From Thelonectria olida (taxonomy: Eukaryota > Ascomycota > Sordariomycetes > Hypocreales > Nectriaceae): 64,000 bases of DNA. Below the pieces are notes generated by a model. The model was not told the DNA's origin and ran no database searches. It saw only the letters and a program-made list of their open reading frames with translations. The position numbers and the translations under genes are program-made. The stretch spans positions 496,001-560,000 of the forward strand of contig JAGPYM010000006.1 in assembly GCA_020736575.1 (NCBI GenBank), in the 5' to 3' direction. Within the stretch, counting starts at the first letter, position 1, and every line of letters starts with the position of its first letter. Below are positions 11,501 through 21,946 of the stretch, one piece after another.

Positions 11501-11946
11501 ATGTCTTCCGACGAGCCGCTAAACCACCTCTCCGAGTCCGGCGTCACCATCCGCTCCGACAGTGAGCTTTACTCGGGAGCTGAAGAAATGTCATCGCCGC
11601 CGTCCTCAAACTCGCCCCTTATTCTATACAAGCCCCCGACTGTCTGGTCTTTGGTAAGGGGTGCTGCTATCAACTTGCTCTTACCATTCATCAACGGTAT
11701 GATGTTGGGATTTGGAGAGCTGTTTGCCCACGAGGCTGCCTTCAGACTGGGATGGGGCGGCACAAAGGTGAGCTACACTTCACTGTTTTGCTTTGCAGGT
11801 CAAAGGGCGTTGCGATTTCTCAACTCTTGACGCAATATATCCTACATGGAGTTCCAAAGAACCGCACTAACAACGCTCAGGTCTTCCCCCTCTCACGCCG
11901 GAGAGCCCATCCTATTGGGCCAGGTATCGAACTTCGGGATCGGTGA
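11501..11946 (+). CDS. mim1: Mitochondrial import protein 1 (Mim1/Tom13)
   Basis: Two exons, 11501-11767 and 11881-11946, with a 113-bp intron; 110 aa, the small size usual for Mim1. The hallmark is one transmembrane helix in the conserved stretch VRGAAINLLLPFINGMMLGF followed by GELFAHEAAFRLGWGGTK, with Gly/Ala-spaced packing faces. The N-terminus is Ser-rich and acidic, facing the cytosol. Mim1 with Mim2 forms the outer-membrane MIM complex, which inserts alpha-helical outer-membrane proteins and helps assemble TOM. Without splicing, the frame would stop about 20 residues after the helix. Confidence 0.93.
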
Positions 11947-12549
11947 ATCGACCAGTTGCTCTGACCGAAAACATGGGTCGGAAGGACTGTAGAGGAAAAC
12001 CCCCGAATAGAATGGTCTTGGCTGGGGATGTCAGATCTGAAGCTGTGGGGATGATGCCCTGGCCCGAACGAAACACCTCAATCTCTCCACATGTCGAATG
12101 ATTCCTCTTGAGTTTAAAGAGTATATAAGAGGCGAAATTGGGAAAACAAATAATCAAGAGACGGACACAGCATGGAAATGGATACTCATGTAATCACTGC
12201 ATCATATAGACAGGACCTCGGGCATCAGGGATGAAGCGGGAACAGACATCTGGATGTAGATATACTCCAATAGGGCAAAGTTTGCCCGGCGCACTCGCTC
12301 CTAATTGACGCTGCTCACACCATACATGTAACGAATTTCCAGTGAAAGCATGTCCGTTCAAAAGTAGAACGCACCTTTCTTCACCTGACGTCGAGCTCAG
12401 TGTGAGTGACCATGATCATCCGGGGCCACCTCCGGGCACCGGGCCCGACATTTAGCCGCCTTTTACCGTGCAGTACGTACCCTGCCAAAATTTCATCTCA
12501 TGGCCTGCGCTGATCTTCAACTTCGTCCAACCCAACCCACGTCGCCGCC
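11947..12549. other. Intergenic region mim1 to oxa1
   Basis: About 600 bp holding the mim1 3' UTR and the oxa1 promoter. A TGACGTCG half-CRE-like site lies near 12388-12395 and GC-rich sequence around 12420-12450. No coding signal was seen. Confidence 0.5.
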
Positions 12550-14132
12550 ATGCTTCCCAGTAGAGGAATTGTGCGCTCCCTGCCCTCGGGGGCGTTCCAG
12601 AGACAACTCTCCTCCAAATCCGTGTGTTTTACCTGAAAAGCCATATCGCAATGGCTTCACCAATTCCCTCGAACCGAACCCCGAACTGACCCGCAACTTG
12701 TAGATCTCAAGGTCGCTCCCCCGACGACTTGGAGATGGCCGTCAATTCGGAACCGCAATGAAGAACCCTCGCGCTGCCTTGATGGCCGGGTCGCGCGTCG
12801 GAGCTACTGGCATGGCGGCGCCTGTCGTACTGGGCGGTGTCAGGAACCTATCGCTTTGGGGTTATGGATGGAAGTCTAAGCCGGAGCAGCCCGCGGCCGA
12901 GACAGTGACTGCGATGACGCCTGAACCTGAGGTTGCTGTACAATCGCCAGTTGTTGAGACGCCCTTCGTCGCTACTACGCCCACCGAGCCAGTCGTCCCT
13001 GCCCCTACACCTTCCATCGATTCTCCCGTCCTTCCTACCGACCTCGATCTTGAAGCCATTGCCAACCTAGGTAGCGGAAACATCTTCGACATGCCCGAAA
13101 ACCTTGGATACTTGTCAAACCTCGGTCTCGACTACGGTTCGGGCCCTACGTCAATGATGCAGTGGGTGCTCGAGCACGTGCATGTGTACACCGGCCTGGG
13201 ATGGGGTGGCTCCATCGTAGCCACGGCTCTGGCTCTGCGTGTTATCATGTTCTACCCTCAAGTCCGTAGCATGCGGTTCAGCGCTCAGATGAACGAGCTT
13301 CGACAGGACCCCCGCTCTAAGGAGGCTATGAGCCTTGTCCAGAAGGGCTACGCGTCCGGCGATCGTGAGATGATCCAGAAAGGCCAATTCTTGAACAAGA
13401 TGGTGCGTCAAGAGCACGGTGCTTCTACCACGGGCATGCTGTGGGCCTTCATCCAGATTCCGTTCAGTTTCGGTCTGTTCCGTATCATTAGCGGCATGGC
13501 AAACATCCCGGTACCCTCTATGGAGACGGCCGGCTGGTACTGGTTTACCGACTTGACTGCTTCGGACCCCTACTTTATCCTGCCTGCTATGGGTTCCGGT
13601 CTTCTTTTCGGTGCTATGCTGGTAAGCTCTTACTCCTTGATATCTCTTCCGGATTCCATACTAACACGCATACTAGGTCAACACCAAGTATGCTCCTGCC
13701 CAGCAGAAGGCCATGATGAAGAAAATGATGTGGGTATTTGGTACCGTCGGCTTTATCGGTACCACCTTCCTTTCCGCCGGCGTCAACCTGATGATGGTTA
13801 CGACCGGTTCGGCCACTCTTCTCCAGGCCGTCCTCCTCAACAACGAGTCCGTCCGCCGAGTCGTCGGCCTTCCCATCCTACCTGTCGAGGAGGTCAAGTA
13901 TGAGGCTCCTCGTCCCGTCCAGCCTGGCATCGGCGGTCTCCGCGAGCGCCTCACCAACAACCTGGATGACATGAAAAAGGGCCTCTCAGACTCAGTCACC
14001 AACTATACGGGCAAGTACCAGGGCACTGAGGCCGAGAAGGCTGAGAAGAAGCGCCAGGACGCCATGCGCAAGATGGAGGAGATGCGCCGACAACTCGAAC
14101 GCGACGAGTTCGAGAAGAAGTACAAAAAATAA
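12550..14132 (+). CDS. oxa1: Mitochondrial inner-membrane insertase Oxa1
   Basis: Three-exon model 12550-12621, 12704-13621 and 13677-14132, giving 481 aa. Exon 1 plus the start of exon 2 form an Arg/Ser-rich mitochondrial presequence (MLPSRGIVRSLPSGAFQRQL, then ISRSLPRRLGDGRQ). The YidC/Oxa1/Alb3 core follows, with several membrane segments (GWGGSIVATALALRVIMFYP, GMLWAFIQIPFSFGLFRIIS and the MMWVFGTVGFIGTTFLSAG region). A matrix-facing basic coiled-coil tail (AEKAEKKRQDAMRKMEEMRR) binds mitoribosomes in characterised homologues. Intron 1 uses a less common GTGTGT donor, so exon 1 is less certain; an ATG at 12758 is internal to the presequence. The gene lies downstream of mim1 on the same strand. 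Confidence 0.93.
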
Positions 14133-14524
14133 ATGTCAATGGCGAGCAAGGCTACGACTCAAAGACGCAAAACTAAACGGCTTCCATTCCATGGACCGGT
14201 GTAAACATATAGGGTATGGTTGAAAGGAGAAGCACTTGGATTTTTCTTGGAAGCTTCCAAGTTCACTCCCCTCTGAAAGCGAGGGGGGCTTTGATCATGT
14301 ACAATAGAGGCATGGGGAAGGCGGGAAACATTACAAACCTAGCTCCCCTTTGGCGTGCGGATCTGAACGAATATCTATGTATGTACCAGCTGTACGATGT
14401 GTAAGAGACTTGGGACATATCATATTTGATGAATAAAGAGGCTGCTGTCCAGCCGTCCAGCTACTCAAAGAAAACCGTGCCGCTATTGTCATTCTGTCTC
14501 ACGAGCGCTAACTCCCGTCCCCTT
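14133..14524. other. Convergent 3' intergenic region
   Basis: About 390 bp between oxa1 and the orphan secreted-protein gene, read towards each other. Nothing else was recognised. Confidence 0.5.
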
Positions 14525-15220
14525 TCATATGCCTCTACGGCTCAAACGTCGGGATGTTATCCCTCTTGGTGACTGCTCCGTGAGGCACTCTCCATCTCTA
14601 ACGTTGAAGCAGCAATACCCAAGATTCTCCTCTCCCCTGTTCGGCCCCTTCGTACATTTTGGCAGCAATCTTACATCAACACACCCATAAGGTAGACCCA
14701 TGTCAACCGATCGGAAGAATATCTGTGTGGCACTCTGCTCTTGAATGGTGGTCTTGCAGGCGTAGAATTGTCCTGCTTCCCCGAGGGATAGCTTTGGCCC
14801 AGTGTCTTTGACGTTCACCTCGAGTTCCGCCGTGCCCTCGCCACATCCTACCAGTAACGGCCGTCTGCTCTCTGGTTTGGATTTCTTTTCTCCGGACCGG
14901 GGAATGAGGAGCGTGAGATTACGCGATTTGTACTCGGAGAGTACAGTGGCATCGCGTCGGTTCAGATGAAAGGTAAGGCCTCGGTCGTTATCAGGATTGG
15001 CGAGTACAGCAAACCCATTGCACGGGTTAGACCCAGCGAGGCTGGCTTCCTGATTTTCTATTTCGAGACCGAGCGGATTATGGGGATCACCGCTCACGGC
15101 TGCTATGAGCTTCCAATTGTCGTCGAGGGATGGGACAGCGCTGGGGATGACGAGTTGAGCGTTTGTCGTTAGGGTGTGACTAAGGATGGCGAGAGAAAGG
15201 AGCTGAAGGTTTCTGGACAT
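14525..15220 (-). CDS. Hypothetical secreted protein with eight cysteines
   Basis: Single exon, 231 aa from the ATG at 15220; the open frame reaches 15253, but the later Met gives a proper signal peptide (MSRNLQLLSLAILSHTLTTNA). The mature part has eight Cys, in NPCNG, VGCGE, YACKT, YGCVD, PKCTK, YCCFN and GECLT, enough for four disulfides, and ends in a dibasic-rich tail (SRRLSRRGI). There are no further membrane segments or catalytic motifs, and I do not recognise the family. A TATA-like box lies about 80 bp upstream. A secreted, effector-like or wall-associated role is possible, but this is inference from signal peptide and cysteines only. Confidence 0.72.
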   Translation of the reverse strand: MSRNLQLLSLAILSHTLTTNAQLVIPSAVPSLDDNWKLIAAVSGDPHNPLGLEIENQEASLAGSNPCNGFAVLANPDNDRGLTFHLNRRDATVLSEYKSRNLTLLIPRSGEKKSKPESRRPLLVGCGEGTAELEVNVKDTGPKLSLGEAGQFYACKTTIQEQSATQIFFRSVDMGLPYGCVDVRLLPKCTKGPNRGEENLGYCCFNVRDGECLTEQSPRGITSRRLSRRGI

Positions 15221-15295
15221 GTTGTTTGTTTTGAATGGTCGATAAATGTACATTAGAACTACAGGGGAGCTTGATTGTGGAGGTAGAGGCTGGGA

Positions 15296-15303
15296 TTTAT
15301 ATG
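15296..15303 (-). promoter_or_regulatory. TATA-like element of the secreted-protein gene
   Basis: The minus strand reads CATATAAATC about 76-83 bp before the chosen ATG. This supports the 15220 start. Confidence 0.4.
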
Positions 15304-16188
15304 AATGGATTTTGAAGTCATCTTGGTTGCTGAACTTGGCGCTGGAATGCGATCGACATCAAACTCAAGTAAAGATGCACTTTATGTCGTGACGAAACAC
15401 GGCAGAGTCTCTCGCCGTGAATTATACTTTCAAAGCGCAAGAGGCTGGGATGATGAATGGTGTCTACATGACGCCGTCATCCTCCATCTCTCAGCCTTGG
15501 GATGGCTCAAATTTGGGAATGAGCAGGGCGATTGAAGGCGCCTCGGCATCATTATCGAGCTTATCTCAATGCTATCAACGGAAACGGAAACGGCCATGGC
15601 ATCATGCTTGCACTAGAAACAGGATATCGGCTTCTCGAGATCTCAGGCAACCACTGTCGCACACAGATGGCTTCATCGCACGTACGCTCCCAGGGTCATG
15701 AGCAGTCTCATCTGGCCATGTTCGCAAATCAACAACAAAACAACAGCGGAAAAGCTCGCCGCAGAAAGACCCCTAGGTTACCGACGTGATGGTCCAAGCG
15801 AACCAGCCGGCCCCGAACCCAAAAGATGACGGGCATCGGGGGATGGTTCCTGTTCTAGCCTCGTAACCATGAGGTGAAACTGGCTGGACAAGCCATGTCT
15901 CAGCCTGCTTCGGGGCAAGGCGGGAAGCGTCCATGGCAATGGCACACATGGTTACAGCACATGGCGTCATCGCGCCTCTCGGCAAGTAGAATGAGGGAGG
16001 TTTTTGGAGTTAGGTTTACAGGGCAGGGCAGGGTAAGCAACAAGGCGAGCGAGAAGGCCGAAGTACAGCCTGGTTACTGAGTAGCTACAGCAAGGGGACG
16101 AAGAGGGATTGGATTGCAGACCTGGACTATAACAGGAGGTGGTATTTCGGCACAGACGCGCCTTTTGTACTTTTGCACGGGTCCCAAA

Positions 16189-16224
16189 ACGTGGGAAACG
16201 TGGAAAAACGTGGGAAATACGTGG
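16189..16224. promoter_or_regulatory. Cluster of four ACGTGG motifs at about 10-bp phase
   Basis: ACGTGG occurs at 16189, 16198, 16208 and 16219 on the plus strand, spaced 9, 10 and 11 bp, separated by A-rich linkers. ACGT cores are bound by bZIP and related factors. The nearest genes are about 1 kb (secreted protein) and 5.7 kb (urc4) away, so the target is unclear. Confidence 0.4.
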
Positions 16225-17902
16225 GTGCCTCGTGGTCGCTGGAAGATGAAGGGATCGCTTTTCTCCGTTTTCCGTCTCGTCTCGCGCCCTGCCTTGTCGT
16301 TCGCTTCGTCCGTCCGTGTCACCCCCTCTGTCCCACGGCCTCTCGCTCTCTTTCACCGTCTCTCTCTCTTCTGTCTTGGCTTGACGCCAGGACCATCGCC
16401 CGTGCGCTGCTGCTGCTGCTGCTTCTTCTTCTCATCATCTCCATGGTCCCATCCGGTTCCCAGTCGGGTCTTGGGGGGAGCTCCTAGCCTGGAGTCCCCT
16501 GCTGGAGACCCGGTCCCTGGTCCCGCAAAGTCACCTCCCTACCTGGGTACGGGCCAATTGTCAACAAACCAAAATTGACTCTGCATCTTGCTGGGAAAAG
16601 AGAGAGAGAGAGCGTGCACAAAGCCGGTGGGGGAGCCGCGTGGGCGGGGACTCGGTGGTGGTGTCCGTCCACGGCGAGGACCAACTGGGTAGTAAAAGGG
16701 TATAGCGGTCATGTAAGAAGCGGACGCCACCGCATGGGACCCTTTTAAAGCCCCAGGCTAGCTTCGAAGATGGCTCGCAGAGCGAAGAAGAGGAAAAGAA
16801 AGATCGAGCGAGACCAGGGCGCGTTGGTTTGGGTGGCGAGACGAGGGCGGCGCTGGGCAAGCTTCTAGAGCGCGGAAAGCGATGCTTGCTAGGAAGAAGG
16901 GAAGCCTTGATGAAGCAAGAGACTCGCTGACTGGGCCCTGGGGGGGTGTGCGTGATATGGGGGAAGACGGAGATGGAGCCGGCGGCCGGGGCTTGAGACG
17001 TCTTGGTCTCTTTGGGTAATGTGAGTTTGGCAGCTGTCACTCTGGAGAGAAGTCTGTGGCATGATTCAAGGTAGTAGGGCTGTTTCTCGGTGAAGCTCAA
17101 GCTACGGAGTATTAAGATGAAGAGATGCCATACCGCAGCACGCTGATTGCTTGCTAGCAGACATTGAGAGGGCTCGGAGGATATGTAGCTTTCCCTTTAG
17201 TAGCTTCTAGTTCTGTCATGTACGAATACGTAATACGTACGCGCACACACACGCCAAAATCATCTTGTTCGACAGAGCCAAAATGTCACAATGCCATCCA
17301 TCGTGTCCAAGCTCCCTTTCGACGCAGTCTGAGCTTTGGGTTCGCTATGGACCGTCTGAGCACCAGCAACGAGCCATCGCCCTGACCTTGAACAAGCGCC
17401 GGCGGGTCAGATTCCCACCGAGAAGAGCAGATAGCATCATGAACGGAAGATGGGTAGTGCCAAGCTGTGGGAATCGCGGGCGCGGGAAGAGCCAAGACGG
17501 CTGGACATCAAGGTGAACAAGCGATAGGAACCATTCCATTCATCCGTGAAATCAAGGTACACAGTAACTGCGTTAGCAATCGGAAGCCGGGGGCCAAAAG
17601 AAGCTTAGGCCGCGGATAAGGGGAACGAGGAAGTGTCTTGGAAGCCGGACATGTTCCATTGTCCGTGTTATTAATCGCTACGGTGAGGTAGGAGGTAGAG
17701 GAAGCTAAGATGATTTACTATCCGTTTTATTTACCCGGCCATCTCAGAGACTCCAGCCTTGGATCCAGGTACGGATACGCGAAAGGTAGTTTCGCTCAGC
17801 TAGGGGTCCCTCCCTACTTCGTACTTGATCTTGGCTGCACACGCGAGTATTCGTACAGCTGCAAGGTACAGGCGATAGTTTACGGAGAGCATCCCCCGTT
17901 GG

Positions 17903-17925
17903 TCGACTCGACTCGACTCGACTCG
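17903..17925. repeat. Pentanucleotide microsatellite (TCGAC)n
   Basis: Four and a half perfect copies of TCGAC. Each unit junction contains the palindrome TCGA. Confidence 0.9.
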
Positions 17926-18411
17926 TTCCCATCCCCTAGGTAATTAACAAAGACGGCCAACACCTACGAAGTAACCCCCCCTGAGAAACAAAGACGGACC
18001 TAAGAGGCCCGGGTCCGCCGGGGGAAGGCGATCCGGCCCGATGGTCTGGAGCCAGCACTCGTCCCATGCGTCGGCCGGCCGGTGCGTAGGGGAAGGTCAA
18101 GGGCCTGGGAGAAGAAGAGTCGGGGACTTTGTCTTGATCCGGACAATGGGCGATCCCTGGACCTTCGCTCGTTGGGGCCGGCGAGCGGTCGTCAATCAGA
18201 TTGGATGGAGGAGGATCGACGATGGACGAGTCGTGACCTGTCCCTTGGCCACATTTTGCGGCCCCGGGCATCCATGTTCCCCGGGATGAAGCAAAGCACA
18301 TGGAATTCTTCCACGGGCGATGGATGGAAGTGAGTAAGCACAAATCTTGTTCGGCAGTCAGCGAAGAGGAGTGAAACGAAGGGCCTCGTGCTCATCGAAC
18401 CAAAGGCAACT

Positions 18412-18429
18412 TGTGTGTGTGTGTGTGTG
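18412..18429. repeat. Dinucleotide microsatellite (TG)9
   Basis: Nine perfect TG copies in the gene-free region. Confidence 0.9.
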
Positions 18430-21400
18430 AGCCCGTGTAACATGTGTGCATGGGTGCGAGTAAGGGACCTTTTTATCAAAAAGAGCTGTTGCTGCACGGC
18501 CTCGATGGAAACAATCTACATGAGGTAAAGGTGGACGGGCCACCTTGGAGTCGATGTCAAGTGTGCATCGGCAAACTCTTGCTCCGATTCTTCTTACGAC
18601 ATAAGAGCATAAAGAGTACGACGGGCCTCTTTGTCTCACACGGGCAACCTGACGGTGATGAGTTCGGCAGCGAAGCGAGCAACAAAAGAGCACATCATCA
18701 GTCGACAAACACAGCATCCATCATCAAAGAGAAGCCCACCTCGGGTCCGTCCATCCTGTAGTTAGACCAGGCCCGCGCTGGGCTGCAGCTGCAATCGCGG
18801 GTGCGGCGCAAAGACGGGGTCCGTCCCCTCAACAGTTTCTGCAGAACATTTCACTTGCACGCGGGAAGACGAAAAGCACAGACGGACGACGGAGCGGCAG
18901 AAAGATTCCTTTTGATGATCAAGCGGAGAGGGAGGAGACGATCATATGGGAAATCAGACAGGACGCCCACTCTGAAGCCTGAACTCACACGCCCCCCAGA
19001 CGAGCGAAGGCCGCCGTTGGGGTTGAGAAAGCGCAGAAGTACCCTGATGATGAAGAATTAACGAAGAAGTAACGAAGAAGAAGCCATGGTTCTGTAGGAC
19101 TTGGGGGCTGACTTGGCGCGGATTTTTCTTTTTTACCCCTGACTTGGCGACATTTTAGTTCGATGGAAGACGAAGAAGGGGCCCCGGTCATCACATCAAT
19201 CACAAGTACGAATCATGGCAAGTTGAGTGACGAGAGAAAAGAAAAAGGTCACCTGTGGATTACGTATGTTGTGTATGCAGGTATGTGTGTGTGTGTATGT
19301 CCAGGACGCAACGGATCTCGTATCTTTAATGGCGGTCAGCGCTGCATGCGACTGAAGATGACTTGACGACGCGAGGCTTTTGTTGCCATTGTGTGTCCAT
19401 TGCATATTCGTATGTATGTGAGATGATGCAGTGCGAGTGCATTCATCGAGACAGAAAATCCGATTGCCCCGAGCGTCCCCTCCTCGGGCTGGGTTGTCTC
19501 CCCGTCAGCCATCACCCGTGTCCTGTCTTAACGACGGACAGACCTGGTGCCTGGTGCCTGAGAAGAAGAGAGAGACATTGCCGCCTGTGGTGTGTGTGCA
19601 GACAAGGGTGGGACAGACGCAGAGGGAAAGGCAAGGGTTCAGAGGAGGAGTAGTGTTGCGCCGATGGAGGGTGGGATGGTTGGATGCAAGGTACCAGGCA
19701 CAGCAGAGAGAGAGCATGATGCAAGGGATTCAAGAGAAACACGACGATATGCACGCAGCGGCTGAGGGTTTTCGTGCTACATATTCGTACCTTATATATT
19801 GATCCTCGGCCGAGCTGATGCTTGACGTGATGCAGCTTCTTTGATTTCTTATCATACCATCATGGAGAGGGCTTCTATCCGTACAGACCCATTGCCGAAG
19901 TGACATGCCCTCTCATGATAGAGAGGACCCCGTTCATACTGCAACGGCAACAAACCAACTCAGAAGATTGTTTGCTTTTGGAGGCAACGGACAAATGCCT
20001 ACTGGCGTGGCTCTAAACGATCAACTTGCAGGGCCCAACTTATTTCTTTTCTCGAGGTCCCTTTCTTGCCGCTGGCAGCTGTTTTCTTTTCTTTTTCCCC
20101 TTGGCTTGTCATCATCCACTGTGCAAGTGCAGATAGCTGCCGCTGTCAGCCCATTTCAAACGCTCCCGCGTCGGTGCCGAGCGACAAAGGGCTCATTCGT
20201 GTGGAGTTGAAGATTGTCTAGACCGTGGCATTTGCTAATTTTTTTTCTTCTTTTCCTCTGCTTCTCTCAATCACATGCTGATAAAGATGTCGATCCCTAG
20301 CTACTGGACGGTGAGCACCACTTCCTGGTCACGTCTTTGGAAGGGGAGACGGACGGGGGTGTCGTTGTATTATAGAGGAATGTCTCACCTCTTCAACAGC
20401 GAATCGACGCCTTACCCAGGGCGGCGGAGATTTTGTATCCTTGTGCCCATTTCATAACCAGAACCATTCTGTTAGCATTCTCGGCTGGACCAGCCCCGTT
20501 GGCACTAACAATGGCCTTTCTCTGCCCTGCCTGAGTGCCTCTTGTACACACACACACACTACGCAGTAAGTAAAGGAAAGGTTCATGACTCGCCGAACCT
20601 CATTTCCGTGCGTGGCCGACGCCCGACAGTCTGGGGGACCAACAAAACCATCACCAATAGTCTTGTTTGTCACCCAATGGCTTATGAGAGATGAATGCTT
20701 GGTATGGAGTAGAGTGCTTCGTTGACGGTGCTAGGGAAGCCATCCGCCATGCCTGATTCATACACCTCACCTCAGCCGCCCGAGCCATCTTGTTCTCTGT
20801 CTCGTCTCTCTTGTCGAGGGAGGCGGGATGGCATTTCCCCAGACTCTTGCACATGCAGTCTTTATATGAATTAATCAAGACGTGCATGCACATGGTGTCT
20901 GATGGTGAATCAAGACCCAATCATGCCCAACAAGCAATTAATCCTTGACCATCATTGTCGTCGTGATGATCCCGAGCATCAGATCAGAGGAACAACGGCG
21001 CCTTCTTCCCCTCCGTCGACCACCACCGTCAACGAAAGCGGCGTCGCAGAGTCTATGCCACACGCACCAATCCGTCCTGGCACCAAAGCCACCAAACCAG
21101 AGAAATAACGAAGCCTCTCTCTCCGAGTCTCTGTGCGTGCGGTGAAGTACATGGTAACTAGAGTCAAGCCATGTCCTGGACCGTGATCGTCCCCCTAGTC
21201 CCTGCCACACTCAACTCGCCCGCTCAACTGGCCTAGGGACCCTAAACGACGCTCGGGCGACATCAAGGGCTGTCCATGGGTCCCCAAGCTCCCTCCAAAG
21301 ACGCCTCCATCCATGATCCATCGCCTGGGCCACTGTTAGGCCTAGCTCCAACCCCCCGCAGAGAGGGGACCACACACTCACCACGGCCCCCTGACGCCTC

Positions 21401-21668
21401 GTTCGCTTTCGTCGTGGGCTTCATCCAACTCGTGCAGAGCTCCAGGTACTCTCTGGCCTGTCGTTGTATGGACTGAGTACTCGTCCCTGTGTGTGTTGCT
21501 GCCTGTGTGTCGTCTGTCCGCCTGTCTGGCTGAGAGAGAGCCCAACTATCCCAATTAACCACCCCCCCCAGACTCGAATCCGCCTCTCCTCCGCTGCTCT
21601 CCTCCTCCCTCCACCCCTTGTTTGTTGCTTGCTTTGCATTTTTTTTTTTGCAGCTGAGGAACAAACTT

Positions 21669-21692
21669 CTCTCCCTCTCTCCCTCTCTCCCT
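21669..21692 (+). repeat. Pyrimidine tract (CTCTCCCT)3 in the urc4 leader
   Basis: Three tandem copies of an 8-mer in a 300-bp CT-rich stretch before the urc4 ATG. Such tracts are common near fungal transcription starts. Confidence 0.6.
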
Positions 21693-21946
21693 CACTTCTC
21701 TTTCTTCCTCGAACAAACCGGATATTCGAATTAGTACTCTTCCTTCGTCTTCGCCTCGATTGCTTCGTCGCTCGTTCCCTTCTATCGACTCGAAATTCTT
21801 CTTCTTCTTCTCCTTGATTCTCGTCCAAACCCGAGAAAAAAGCCCCACCTCCCCCGAAAGCGCCTCTTCTCTTCTCTCCCGTCTTATCAGCCCAGAATAC
21901 AAACTCGTCCACCACCACCACCTCCACCAACAAAACAATCGTCACC

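Larger units (their letters stand above)
15304..21668. other. Long gene-free region
   Basis: About 6.4 kb without a recognisable protein. Open frames are short, overlap on both strands, often lack ATG starts and have low-complexity translations. It contains microsatellites (TCGAC, TG), a cluster of ACGTGG motifs near 16.2 kb, and CT-rich tracts. It may carry the regulatory region of the downstream uracil-catabolism gene or non-coding transcripts. Confidence 0.5.

Noticed and set aside
16114..16578. 154-codon plus-strand frame in the gene-free region
   Set aside because: It lacks an ATG at its start and is low complexity, with Cys and Phe runs from CT-rich repeats.
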